64,000 bases of DNA. It comes from Molossus alvarezi. Its lineage: Eukaryota; Chordata; Mammalia; Chiroptera; Molossidae. Position numbers and translations under genes: made by a program. The DNA is taken from positions 30,401,501 through 30,465,500 of the forward strand of contig CM073894.1 of assembly GCA_037176705.1 (NCBI GenBank), read 5' to 3'. The notes below the pieces were generated by a model. That model worked only from the letters and a program-made list of their open reading frames with translations, was not told where the DNA came from and made no database searches. How positions within the stretch are numbered: position 1 is the stretch's first letter; the number at the start of each line of letters is the position of its first letter. Shown one piece after another: positions 22,287 to 32,640 of the stretch.

Positions 22287-23042
22287 ACACGCACAACCAT
22301 CCAGGACCTCAGAGCTTCACAGGTAAATTCTACCAAACATATAAAGAAGAATAAATACCTCTACTTCGTAAATAATTCCAAAAAATTTAAGAGGGAAGAA
22401 TGCTTCCAAACTCATTCCGTGAGGCTAGCATTAACCTGATACAAAAACCAGACAAAGACACTACAAAAAAAAAAAAAAAGATTATAGAAAAATATCCCTG
22501 AAGGCCATACATGCAAAAATTTCCCCAAAATATTAGCAAACTGAATTAAGCAATACATTGAAAGGATTATACACCACGGTAAAATGGGATTTATTCCAAA
22601 GATGCAAGGATGGTTTAATGTCTGAAAATCAATCAACATGATATAACACATCTACAAAACCAAGGATAAAAATTAAATGATAATCTCAGTAGGTGCAAAA
22701 AGAGAATTTCACAAAATTCAACACTCATTTATGATAAGAACTCTCAACAATGTAGATACAAATGGAATATATGCCAACATTAATAAAGACTATACATGAC
22801 AGACCTATAGCTAATATTATATTCAGTGGTGAAAAGCTGAAAGCTATTTCTCTAAGACTAAAAACAAGACAAGAACGTGTCCCCTTTTATTCAATATAGT
22901 ATTTTGGGAGTCCTAGCCATAGCAGTCACACAAGAAAAATAAAAGTCATATAAATTGGAAAAAAAGTAAAATGGTCACTATACGCAAATGACATGATGCT
23001 ATATAAAGAAAAGCATTAAGACTCCACCAAAACTCTTATTCT

Positions 23043-23400
23043 CTAAGTCGGTCAGAGAGAGACAAATACCAAGTGATGTTACATATATGTGGAATCTAAA
23101 GAACAAAATAAATGAACAAACAAAACTGAAACAGACTCACAGATACAGAGAGAGAACTGGTAATTGACAGAGGTGGGGAGGAGCGATTAGGGGATTGGAA
23201 GAAAGGTGAAAGGACTAAGAAGCACAAATTGGAAACTACAAAATAGTCACTGGAAAGTAAGTAAAGCACAAGAGATATAGTCAATAATATTGCAATATGT
23301 ATATAGGGTGCCAGATGGGGTACTGGCAATATGGAGGGAATACTATATAAAGTATATGACTATCTAACCACTAAGCTGTACACTCAAAACCAACATATAA
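23043..23400 (+). mobile_element. L1 3' end nested in L1 ORF2
   Basis: From CTAAGTCGGTCAGAGAGAG the sequence matches L1 ORF2 end plus 3' UTR (TATATGTGGAATCTAAAGAA, ACTGAAACAGACTCACAG, CTGTACACTCAAAACCAAC). The host ORF2 sequence stops at CCACCAAAACT and resumes at AAAAACTATTCGAATAAC (about 23660), where an uninterrupted L1 would continue. It is thus a 5'-truncated younger L1 inserted in an older one. Confidence 0.8.
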
Positions 23401-23639
23401 TTTTTTTTATCCTCACCCGAGGACATTTTTTCATTTTTTGTTCAGATAGAGTGGGAGGAAGAGAGAGCAAAAGAAACATCGACATGAAAGGGACACATCG
23501 AGTGGCCACCTCCCGCACTACCCAACCAGGGCCAGGGACAAACTGCAAACAAGGTACGTACCCTTAGTGGGAACCAAACCCGGGTCCCTCTGGACCACAG
23601 ACCAATGCTCTAACTGCTGAGCTAAACTGGCCAGGACCC
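23401..23639 (-). mobile_element. VES: VES-type SINE in the tail of the nested L1
   Basis: On minus: GTCCTGGCCAGTTTAGCTCA, A and B boxes, CT-rich stretch, TCCTCGGGTGAGGA and an A tail. The flanks ACCAACATATAATTTTTT and CCCAATATATAATTTTTT show a diverged target duplication, so it landed at the A/T-rich end of the nested L1. It is the third level of nesting. Confidence 0.92.
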
Positions 23640-24565
23640 AATATATAATTTTTTAAAAGAATAAAAAAAACTATTCGAATAACTGAACTCAATATAGTTG
23701 CTGGATACAAAATTAATGTACATATTTCTGTTGTGTCTCTATATTCTTATAACGAGTTATCAGAAGGAGAAATTAAGAATACAACCCCATTTATAACTAC
23801 ATCAAGAATAAAATACCTAGAAATAAATTGAACCAAGAAGGTAAAAGACATATACTCTACAAACTGGAAGACATTAAAGAAAGAAATTGAATAGGACACA
23901 AATAAATGGAAGACTATACAGTGCTCATGGATGAGAAGCATTAATATTGTTAAAATGTCTATAATACTCAAAGCAATCTACAGATTTAATGCAATCTATA
24001 ACAAAATATCAATATTATTCTCAAAACTAGAATAATCGAAGTTTATAAGAAAACACAGACTCCAAGTAGCCAAAGCAATATTGAGAAAGAAAAACAAAAG
24101 AGCACCATCTCGGATTTCAATCTATACTATGAAGTTATAATAATCAAAACAGCATAGTACTGTCACATAACATGCATAGCTCAATGGAACAGAATAGAGT
24201 GCCCAGAAATAAACCCTTGCTTATATAGTCAATCTGTGACAAAGGCAAGAACATACAGTGGGGTAAAGACAGTCTTCTTAATAAATGGTGTTGAGAAATC
24301 TGAACAGATATATACAAAAAGTAGAAACTATACCACTCTTTTATGCCATATACAAAAATTAACTCGAATTAAAGGCTTACATGTAAGACCTGAAACCATA
24401 AATCTCCTAGAAAAAAAATATAGGCAGTAAACTCTTTGTCATTCCTCTTAGCAATATCTTTTTGGATGTGTCTCTGCAGGCAAGGGCAACACAAGCAAAA
24501 ATAAACATGGGACTTCCTCAAACTATAAAGTTTCTTCAACCTGAAGGAAACCAACAGGATAGCAA

Positions 24566-24984
24566 CTATAGGGCTTAGCACATATCTTCGTTATTGTGGT
24601 GACTATCTCTGTTGAAATATAATCAAATAGAAGCTGTGATAAATGGGTTATTGTAATGAAACAAATTCAATTAAATGAGAGAGGACTTTTCACAGCAAAG
24701 AGCAGTCCTAAAACACCTAAACTGTGAAAAGTAGGAGGGAAAAATAAGACTATAAATTCCTCTGATTTTTATTATGTCCTCTTTTATTGTTTCTATTGAC
24801 ATATTCATCAGGGTCTTTTGCACACAGCTTTACTTTCAGGTACATAAACAAATTATTTTAGGTCTACTGGCTCAGTGAAACTACAATTTGTGAATGCGAG
24901 TAACTTTGAAGTATATGCTTATTCAAATAATCCAAACACAAAATAATAGGGTTTGAGTGCATCTTTTTAAAAAAATTTCTTTCT
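24566..24984. other. Unrecognised spacer
   Basis: GGATAGCAACTATAGGGC at 24558-24575 might be a last trace of an L1 3' UTR. The remainder is AT-rich and unrecognised. Confidence 0.35.
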
Positions 24985-25250
24985 GCCCTGGCCGGTTTGG
25001 CTCAGCGGTTAGACTGTCGGCCTGCGGTCCGGAGAGACCCAGGTTCGGTTCCCGCTAAGGGCGCGTACCTCGGTTGCAGTTTGTCCCCGGCCCTGGTCGG
25101 TTGTGCGGGTGGCAGCCACTCGATGTGTTCCTTTCACATCGATGTTTCTCTCTCTCTCTCTGTTCCTCTCTCTCCCTCCCACTCTACCTGAACAAAAAAT
25201 GGAAAAATGTCCTCGGGTGAGGATAAAAATAAAATAAAATAAAATAAAAA
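24985..25250 (+). mobile_element. VES: VES-type SINE, well preserved
   Basis: GCCCTGGCCGGTTTGGCTCA head, A-box-like TGGCTCAGCGG, B-box-like GGTTCGGTTCC, CpG-rich body, (CT)n, TCCTCGGGTGAGGA, and an (AAAAT)n tail. It keeps many CpG dinucleotides, so it is young. It lies 11 bases from another SINE in the same orientation. No clear target duplication was found. Confidence 0.95.
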
Positions 25251-25261
25251 GAAGCAACACA

Positions 25262-25437
25262 GCTCTGGCCGGTTGTGGCTCAGTGGGTTGGAGCATCATT
25301 CAGCATACTCAAAGGTCAGTGATTCGATTCCCGGGCAAGGCACATGCTCAGGTTGCAGTCAGTCCTCTCAGGAATGATCAATGTTCTCTCCCTCTCTCCC
25401 CACCCCCACAAATCAAAAATGTTTTTGTTTTTTTAAA
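25262..25437 (+). mobile_element. Diverged tRNA-derived SINE
   Basis: GCTCTGGCCGGTTGTGGCTC head, A-box-like GTGGCTCAGTGGGTTGG, B-box-like GATTCGATTCCCGGGCAA, CT-rich stretch and an A/T-rich end. The middle module is shorter and different from the two main families, so I class it as a third, minor type. Confidence 0.8.
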
Positions 25438-25616
25438 AAGGAACACAATTAAACACTGGTAAGTTTCATTGGGGGAAAGGAAGGAAGGACCGGGAAGAAG
25501 ACAAGCATTTCATGCTACAGAAGTTTATTATTAACTTGACAACCAATTCTAGCTCACAATGTCTAAATGCTTCTTTCAAACTTGGGAATGATGCTTCACT
25601 GGGAGGCAAGGATTGT

Positions 25617-25736
25617 GTTTCTCAAAATGTGGTCTATGGGAAGGGCAACCCTCCCCTTTATCATTCAAACCTAAACACTTTTCAAGAGAGAAAGGGGGCA
25701 ATCTTAATGTTTGCTGTTAGTATTAAGAGTAATGCT
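25617..25736. mobile_element. Possible hAT-Charlie (MER5-group) DNA transposon, left piece
   Basis: GTTTCTCAAAATGTGGTCTA resembles the terminus of MER5-group hAT elements. Further pieces lie beyond two SINEs at 25978-26080 and 26272-26330. The group assignment is moderately supported and the exact name is not. Confidence 0.45.
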
Positions 25737-25967
25737 AGACACTGGCTGGTTTGTCAGTGGTAAGAGCGTCAGCCTGCAGACCAGAGAGGCCCAGGTTTGT
25801 TCCTGCTAAGGGCACATACCTTGGTTGCAGTTTTTCTCCTGCCCCGGTAGGGGTTGTGTGAGTGGCCACTACTCGATGTGTCTCTCTCTTTTCTTCCTCT
25901 CTCCTTCCTGCTCTATCTGCAGATAAATACAAAAGGTGTCCTCGGATGAGGATTAAAAAAAAAAAAT
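25737..25967 (+). mobile_element. VES: VES-type SINE, older copy
   Basis: Head ACACTGGCTGGTTTGTCAGT (one gap in the A box), CCCAGGTTTGTTCCTGC at the B box, CT-rich stretch, TCCTCGGATGAGGA and an A tail. AGTAATGCT occurs at 25728-25736 and 25968-25976, a 9-bp target duplication. Confidence 0.9.
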
Positions 25968-25977
25968 AGTAATGCTG

Positions 25978-26080
25978 GGAAGAACTTGGATCATTACCTT
26001 GTATCGGAATTATCTGGGGTCCTTATTTTAAAATGAGAATTCTGGGCTCTAGTCTCGCTACATCAGGTGGAATCTCTAAA
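25978..26080. mobile_element. Possible hAT-Charlie (MER5-group) transposon, middle piece
   Basis: TATCTGGGGTCCTTATTTTA, GAATTCTGGGCTCTAGTC and CATCAGGTGGAATCTCTAAA fit the MER5-group internal order. A SINE interrupts it, and GGGACTCTGCATTTTAACAA continues it at 26279-26330. Confidence 0.6.
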
Positions 26081-26271
26081 ACTGGACTGGGTTGAGCATC
26101 ATCCCATGCACAGAAAGGTCGCAGGCTGGATTCCTAGTCAGGCACATACCCATGTTGCAGGTATGATCCTCGGTCAGGGTGCATGCAAGAGGTAACTGAC
26201 AGATGTTTCTCTCTCACATTGATGTTTCTCTCTGCCGTCCTCTCTCTAAAGTCAATAAAATAATAATACAG
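26081..26271 (+). mobile_element. tRNA-derived SINE with degraded head
   Basis: Head reduced to ACTGGACTGGGTTGAGCATC, so the A box is lost. GCTGGATTCCTAGTCAGG, GGTCAGGGTGCATGCAAG, a CT-rich stretch and AAAGTCAATAAAATAATAA follow. It lies inside the hAT-like element. Confidence 0.8.
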
Positions 26272-26330
26272 CTAGGCTGGGACTCTGCATTTTAACAAGT
26301 ACCCCAGTTGGTACTAATGTACATTCATGT
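26272..26330. mobile_element. Possible hAT-Charlie (MER5-group) transposon, right piece
   Basis: GGGACTCTGCATTTTAACAA then GTACCCCAGTTGGTACTAAT follow the element broken by the SINE at 26081-26271. Confidence 0.6.
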
Positions 26331-26770
26331 CGGGAAAATTGGAGTTGAAGCAATAGGTCTAAAAAGAAGTGAACTTAGCATGAAGAAGCAGGTTGTAAAA
26401 TCCTTGCCCAGGAAGGTTTTACTCCTTCATACCTGGACACGTTGGACTCATGATTCAGTAAGATTTGCCAGATTTATGATACAGAATTTTATAAAGGGCC
26501 TCAAATGTACACTGGTGTTTTATAAATCTCTATTTTAGAAATACGGTCCATACGGTTGGGCTGAGTCTAGACGAGAGCTCGAGCCCTCACACAAACTGCA
26601 GCGCTTCTGCTCGGTACCTGGAATGCCTCCCAGTGACTCACTCAACAAAAAGTACAAGAAGGAAACTGTGCAATTTAAATAAACAGCTTTAGTATCACTC
26701 CCACTTCCACCCCTATGAGCCTCAAAACAATAGCCATACATTAAAACAAGACAAAACTTTAGTCCTTAAA
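26331..26770. other. Unrecognised intergenic sequence
   Basis: No repeat or exon recognised. ORFs of 60-76 codons on both strands have no recognisable features. Confidence 0.35.
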
Positions 26771-26785
26771 AAAATAAGGGAAATT

Positions 26786-26988
26786 GCCCTGGCCAGTTTT
26801 GCTTAGTGGTTAGTGTTGGGCCGCGGTCCAGAGACCCAGGTTCGGTTCCCACTAAGGGCACATACTTCGGTTGTAGTTTGTCCCCGGTCCCCGTTGGGGT
26901 TGTGCCGGAGGCAGCCACTGGATGTGTCCCTTCCACGTCGATGCTTCTCCCTCTCTTTCTCTCCCTCCCTCCTTCTCGATCTGAATAA
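26786..26988 (+). mobile_element. VES: VES-type SINE lacking the usual 3' end
   Basis: GCCCTGGCCAGTTTTGCTTA head, AGGTTCGGTTCCCACTAAGG, CpG-bearing body and CT-rich stretch, then CGATCTGAATAAAAA. The usual TGGAAAAATGTCCTCGGGTG segment is absent. Even so AAAATAAGGGAAATT is perfectly duplicated at 26771-26785 and 26989-27003, so this is how the element inserted, not a later deletion. Confidence 0.92.
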
Positions 26989-27003
26989 AAAATAAGGGAA
27001 ATT

Positions 27004-28879
27004 ATAAAGACCATGGAAAGCAGGCGTTTTAAGGTCACATTTCCAACTAAACATAACTACATAGGATCACATTATTTTAACTTAAAATGCATTCAAATAG
27101 ATTTAAGGAAAATATATTATTCTTAGAAACATTTTTCAGAGTCTCTGACAATTGCCCCTATTATTCATGATGGTGAATTCTAGCCTGTAAAAGGAAGAGT
27201 AGAACATCGACCAGAAGCAAAGAAGAAATCATTTCATTTATGTTCAACTTTCCCAAAGCGTGACTATCTTATTGTGATTTTCCTGAAGAACACTTATCTG
27301 CCAGGAAATGAGCAAGAGTAAGAACCAACTAGAATAAGAGGACGGTTGCTTTCTTAGCATTTATTGTGATATATGCAGATTTCTGTATTTAAAATGAAAA
27401 CATTAAAATCATAGCTTAAATGTTTAAATATTATTTGACCTAAAATAAAAGAAATAAATTCACCAATTGTAGTTTCTCAAAGCTGAAAAGACTATTTCTC
27501 ATCTAGAACAAAAAAGCACCATTTGTTTGATATCGTTTTGATGAATTATTAATTTTATCACAGCTAAGATGACAGCTAATATTAGAACATTGAATTATTA
27601 ATTTTCAAATGTGCAATAAAAAAGCAGAATAAACATAAACTGAGATGTGTTTTATGTATGGGTTGCATTGCTTACATATTCTATTAAAGAAAAATATCAA
27701 AGGAAACAGAAGGAATTAAAAATCTTGTCAACATGTCTGATAAATTTCTTTACTCAGTACTTTCTATGCCACATTAAAATATAAAGCACAAATAACATTA
27801 TGTATTATCTGATAATAAATGTGATTATTGAACACTAAAGATATACATTACCCATATTGCAAATCTTTGGGTAGTTCCAAGCAGAATAGTTAAATTGCAA
27901 AGCGATAATAAGAGTGAGAAACATCTGTGGTCTTAACAGATTCACCTCTAATCCTTCTAGGATTATTTTGAAAGATGAAAACTCTTCAGAATAGCTTCAA
28001 GTTATTTTTTCTAGCCATTATATTTTTGTCATGACAATTATTCCTGTAACTTTATAAAATAAAACTAAAGAGGCCCCAGTCTTCCTCAAATATACAGTGT
28101 TGGTGAAGTTTCTATACAAAAACAGGGACATATTCATACAACACTGTCACGCTAGAGGCCAACGTTGAGTGTCCTGTCAAATATCCTCATAAACATCTCT
28201 GGACTCTTGAGCCGTCAAAACCATAAAAGTGATTCCCAAATAAAGTGTTTCCATGATGTAGGAGGTCATAAGCACTCAGCAGTGGAGAACAGAACCACTG
28301 TTCAGAGCAAAGGGGCAGTTAGAGCAGGTAGAGAAGTGACTACCAGGCAAACAGACTGATGGACACTTCTGGATATAATTCCTTCTCAGAAAAAAAAAAA
28401 ATCCTTGTGGAGTTTTAAATGAACCGCCGGTTTCAATTCAGATAAAAGATGAATTTACATTCATTAAAATACATTTTGTTTTCTTTATGAAGTCATTTAC
28501 CATTTAGGTACAAGGATCAAGGAAAATAGAAATGGAGTTTCATAGTAGACAGGTTTTCTTTTCAGTATTAGGATCCCAAGTAATAATATGACTTATGGCT
28601 CATCTAATTTAGAAGAGAATGATTTTAGCTATAAATGCTTGTGTGATAACATTCAAAACAGTCATGTTCAATCACTATTTTAATATTCAACCACTGCCAG
28701 GTATGCCCCTACTGGGGGTTCTGTGTAAGCTGCTAGTTTATTATTTTAATAATTGTATTATGATGTCTAATGAGTAAAACATGCTTTATATGTTATAATA
28801 CACATCACTAAGTGACACATTTACTAATAATCTTACATATGAAAAAGAACTAGCATCTATGTTCTACAGCTTCTCACTC
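27004..28879. other. Unrecognised AT-rich intergenic sequence
   Basis: About 1.9 kb of AT-rich DNA in which I recognise no repeat, exon or RNA gene. Confidence 0.4.
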
Positions 28880-28985
28880 ATCTCTATAGACTAGATAATA
28901 AACGTGAACCTATTTTTAAAAGATTAACCTGTTTAATACTGCATAACTAGTAAGAAGCTGAGGTAGAATTCAAATGTGTATCTGT
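28880..28985 (-). mobile_element. MIR: MIR-like SINE fragment, antisense
   Basis: GATTAACCTGTTTAATACTG, CATAACTAGTAAGAAGCTGA and GGTAGAATTCAAATG follow the antisense MIR core order (GTTAAGTAACTTG, CTAGTAAGTGGCAGAG, GGATTCAAAC). It is old and partial. Confidence 0.5.
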
Positions 28986-29060
28986 GTGTATTTAATGTAC
29001 ATTAAATTGTCAAAGTGTCTGATAACTCTTAAATATTGCGTAATTTGACATTTGTTTCAC

Positions 29061-29158
29061 TAACTTTACATAATTAACGGAGTCCTCACAACCCATGAGC
29101 TCTGTACTATTGCCTCATGTTTACCTGCAAGGGGGCTGAAACATAAGTAAATTGCTGG
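29061..29158 (-). mobile_element. MIR: MIR-like SINE fragment, antisense
   Basis: AGTCCTCACAACCCATGAG, GTACTATTGCCTCATGTTTA and AAGGGGGCTGAAACATAAGT follow the antisense MIR order CCTCACAACAACCC, ACTATTATTATCCCCAT, GAGGAAACTGAGGC. It is old and partial. Confidence 0.55.
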
Positions 29159-29599
29159 TTATTAATTAATAGGGCTGGACTTTGAGGGCATGATGTCTTC
29201 CTCTCTCCATGGTGGTGTTATGCTCATGTGATATATTATTATTGATATAGGCATACATAACATACTAAACTGAAAAAAAATTTTAAAAATTAGAGACACA
29301 ATAGACCAACAGACTCTGTGGCTCCTGGATTCATCAAAAAGATGGGAGTTCAATTGCTTCCCATAGACAGAAATGTGAATGGAGTCAGCTCTCTTCTAAA
29401 ATGTAATGGGTTGTCTCTATTTTTCTCCCTCTTCATGTTTGTTATTTGGTCTCCAGGCTTTCTACTTCTTCACAGCCATTGGCAAGAGTCAACAAGAGCC
29501 TCAGTACACTGAGAACTCTAGAAAGATCTGTGATCCTTGGTAAGCCTCACCCCTAATAGGCTCATACCTTGAGACCTTCAGGACTAATTTACTTGTGCT
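29159..29599. other. Unrecognised sequence before the L2
   Basis: No recognisable feature. Confidence 0.35.
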
Positions 29600-30099
29600 C
29601 TTGAGTCATCTTTATATCAGTTACAATAAAACCAAGTTCTGATGCCCTCTCTACCACACATCTGCCCCCATTTCTCTTTCCTGACTCCTGAACCCCTTCC
29701 ACTGGGTCCTGTTCCATAACCCTTATAGTCTTCCATAACCCTTCCCATAGATCTATCCTAATCTTCTCTAAATGTCCCTTTCCCTTCTCGTTATAAAGGA
29801 ATGTCAACACTCTCCTGAGGGCTGTTCTTCTTGCTAGCCTTCTCAAGTGGTACCTGATTTCTCCCTCATATTCCTTCTATCACTGGACATGAAAACATGG
29901 TACATATTTTCCCTGTTCTACTACTAGTCCATTTCCTTCCCACTGCCCAGCGATTCCCTGGCTCTCAGTCTCAGGTCATCTGACTCTCCCACCCAGTAGT
30001 AGTCCTTTACAGAGGTTCTGGGTCCCTCTCCCTCATTGCTTAAAAGTTGAATTTGTAAGCTTATTGTAATGTTCAACAATACAACCTAACAAAATTTCA

Positions 30100-30300
30100 G
30101 AGGATATCAATATCCACATAGTCACAGGCCCTTCTGATACCTTATTCTCTCCATCCCTTCCCCTCTCCCTTCAAGTGATTTTAGCCTCTGCCTTTCCTCA
30201 GTCACCCACTCTCAAAGTCAGATGCTGGACCTTGTCATTACCAATAACTGTTTCTTCCATAGCATCAATGTAAAGCCTCTCCTTTGCAGCACCTTGGCCT
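30100..30300 (+). pseudogene. L2 endonuclease-domain remnant
   Basis: Around 30225-30255, ATGCTGGACCTTGTCATTAC reads MLDLVIT..N, the conserved block of the L2 APE-type endonuclease. Stops and frameshifts lie on both sides, so no product is expected. Confidence 0.6.
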
Positions 30301-31804
30301 AAGCTTACAGCTCTCAATTCCAACAGTACTTCAGATACAGTCAAATATCCCACCATGTTTTCACTTTTCCTCACTCCCCTCTATTCTAACTTATTATCTT
30401 ATCCAGGTTAATTCCATGTCCCATTATCAAAATAATTCCCTTACATATACCCTCCTTTCTCTTGCCCTTCTCTCTTCTCATGGCACTTGCTTGGCAAAGC
30501 CTCAACCTTAAACTCAAACGGGCCCTTAATATTGTCAGGCTGTCACACTACTTTCCCCTAGTGCTTCATTCTCTCACATTCCTAAATGACTGTTTATGAC
30601 CTCCTTCTTGCTCAAGTTTCAACACCTGATCTCCCTTCATCACTCATATATAATAAACTTGCTTCCTATTTTATTGTGAAACTGAAGCAATATGAAGAGA
30701 GCTTCTAGGGACCCCACTGTTATATTTACTCACCCAGCCTTACCCTTTCCCTTTCTTTCTATGGGTGAACTTCTTGTGCTCCTGGCTAAGATCAAACCCT
30801 TTGCTTATGCATTAGATCTCATACACTCTGGTATAATGAAAGGTCTCACTTCAGCAATTCCTCCTCACTCTTTTCAATCATGAACTTTTTCTCTCCATCT
30901 GGATAATTTCTAATAATATACAAACATGGACTTAAATTTGCCCTATACCTAAACAACAAGCAACCACTTTTTTATTTTGCCTTCTAACTCATCCCTTTCA
31001 CTCTTTTTTTTTTTTTTTTACAGCAAAATTTATAAACAGATGTCTATATTAGCTGTCTCCAATGTTTCTCCTTTTCTTTTGAACCTATGTCATCCAGACT
31101 TTTACACCCACCATTCTGCCAGAATTGGACACTGATCACCTTCACATAGCTAAATTTGGCAGTTAATTCCTAGACCTCATTTGATTGAGCCTATCAGTGG
31201 CAATGAATATGACTGATTCCTTGAAGCATGTTCACTTGAATTCCAGAACGTCAGATTTCCTAGTTTTTCTCCTACCTCAATAGTTGTTTTTCATCTGTTT
31301 ACTATGTTTATTTTTCATCTTTTCCCAGGCTTTTTTGACTTTCTCTAATAGTTTTCTCAAGGCTAGGACTTCTAATACTCTAAGCTATATATTGCCAAAT
31401 GTTTATTTCCATTCAAGATCCTCCATGTATTGCAGACTCGTAAGTTCAACTGCATAGTGGTTATCTGTCCTTAAATATCTAATGGGCAAATAAATTTTAA
31501 CAGGCTCTAATAGAAATCCTCATGGTCACCACAAAATGTTCTACACTTTTCCTCATCTCTATCATGGGCATGTAGTTCCTCCTATTGCCTAGGCCAAATA
31601 TCTTGAAATCAATCTTGATCCTCCCACCCCCTTTTTTTTTCACTCAACACCTAATTCATCAACATATCCTATCAGTTCCATATTCAAAATATATTCATAT
31701 TATAGTTATTTCCATTATTGGACTTCTAGTCTAACCTCTATCTGTTCTCATATTATTTAAAAAACCTCCAAACTGGTTTTTCTGCCTTTGCTTCTGTTCT
31801 CTAT

Positions 31805-32210
31805 TGTAGAAATGGCTAGATTTATGTGCATGACTTTACTTAATGGTGAATGCCCAACCAAGGACTAAATTCTTACACCCTCCCTCCCAGCATATAGTGG
31901 AGCCATATGGATAATTATACCAATGGAAGGGAAATGGTTGATTACACTTTTAGGGTGATGTTAATTATATAGTTCTCATTTCTTATGCTCTCCTCCTTTC
32001 CCCCCAGAATCAGAGAGACCTGTTGTGGAAGACCATTGCATTGTAAGATGGAAGTGGTGTGGATCCATGTGTCACTAATTAGAAGAGAGTGATCCAAGAG
32101 AGCTGCTCATCCAGGATCACCTGTGTTTTGTGTGAACAACAAATACATATTTTATTAAGCCCTGAGATTTTGAGCTTGTTTGTTACAACATTTATCCTAC
32201 TTGATATATT
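31805..32210 (+). mobile_element. MLT1-like (MaLR) solo LTR inside the L2
   Basis: The L2 sequence stops at about 31804 and resumes at CAAACTGTCAGAGTGATCC (about 32218). Between them, the end of the insert (ATTAAGCCCTGAGATTTTGA, GCTTGTTTGTTACAACA) is characteristic of MLT1 LTRs. It begins TG and is flanked by TCTCTA at 31798-31803 and 32211-32216, a plausible short target duplication. It is a non-coding solo LTR. Confidence 0.6.
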
Positions 32211-32640
32211 TCTCTACCAAACTGTCAGAGTGATCCTGTTAAAAGGCAGGTCAAGTTACATCCTTCTTTTGCTCACTTACCTTACTGCAGTAACACAAGT
32301 CTCCTAGCTATTCCAGAAAAGCATCAAACACTCTTCCCTCAAGCCTTTCTACTTGCTTTTTCCAGTGCCTGGAGAGCTTCTCTAATTCTTTGCCTGTTCC
32401 CTCATCTCTTGTCACCCTCTTAGTGAGGCTTTCCTTGACCAACTTATTTAAAATGCAATCTTTCACTCTGACATCTTAGACTGTCCTTTCTATTTGAATT
32501 TTCTCCAAAGGATGGATTACTGTCTCACACATTCAATGTCTTATTTGTTTGGCGTTTTGTCTGTTTGAATCCCAGCACCTAGAAACATGTCTAGCGCATT
32601 GTAGAAACCAAGGACATATTCGTTAAAGAATAAAGTGATT

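Larger units (their letters stand above)
18610..24565 (+). mobile_element. Long decayed L1 LINE (5' UTR, ORF1, ORF2) with nested insertions
   Basis: Order on plus: 5' UTR beginning with a CCAAGATGGTAAC motif near 18629 and GC-richer sequence to about 19250; ORF1 remnant; inter-ORF region (TAAAATAGACTGCTAAAG near 20552); ORF2 endonuclease, reverse transcriptase and C-terminal parts to about 24565. It stops before the L1 3' UTR, so the 3' part is deleted or unrecognisable. Inside it sit two L1 3' fragments (20222-20400, 23043-23400) and two SINEs (22074-22286, 23401-23639). Removing these leaves about 5.2 kb, close to a full-length element. Many stops and indels mean no activity. Confidence 0.85.
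20723..24565 (+). pseudogene. L1 ORF2 (endonuclease/reverse transcriptase) remnant
   Basis: L1 ORF2 normally nicks target DNA (APE-type endonuclease) and copies L1 RNA (reverse transcriptase). The endonuclease part is best kept at 20944-21306, an open stretch including NIYTPNIGAPKYIKQI. The segment where L1 has VGDFN reads VRNIS, so that catalytic block is lost. In the reverse transcriptase part the F/YADD catalytic motif reads YANDMMLY at about 22981-23004, losing the first aspartate. Later pieces cover the C-terminal part up to about 24565. Two SINEs and an L1 3' end interrupt it, and stops occur throughout. Confidence 0.82.
29600..32640 (+). mobile_element. L2: Long decayed L2 (LINE-2) with an LTR insertion
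   Basis: From about 30090 the sequence follows the L2 ORF and 3' order: CAATATCCACATAGTCACAG, GGACCTTGTCATTACCAATA (the LDLVITN endonuclease block), GGTGAACTTCTTGTGCTCCT, TTTACAGCAAAATTTATAAA, TTGGACTTCTAGTCTAACCT, CAGAGTGATCCTGTTAAAAG, GTGAGGCTTTCCTTGACCAA, and CCCAGCACCTAGAAACATG near the 3' end. The 5' limit is uncertain (CT-rich upstream sequence back to about 29600 may belong). L2 has been inactive since before the placental radiation, so the frame is long dead. An LTR at 31805-32210 splits it. Small plus ORFs here are leftovers. Confidence 0.8.

Noticed and set aside
24985..25065. tRNA gene suggested by A and B boxes
   Set aside because: The boxes belong to tRNA-derived SINE heads. No cloverleaf with anticodon and acceptor stem can be formed, and the sequence continues into the SINE body.
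25009..25299. 96-codon minus ORF
   Set aside because: Antisense of a VES SINE.
30284..30883. Plus ORFs of 63-75 codons
   Set aside because: Short open pieces of the decayed L2 ORF with stops and frame changes around them.
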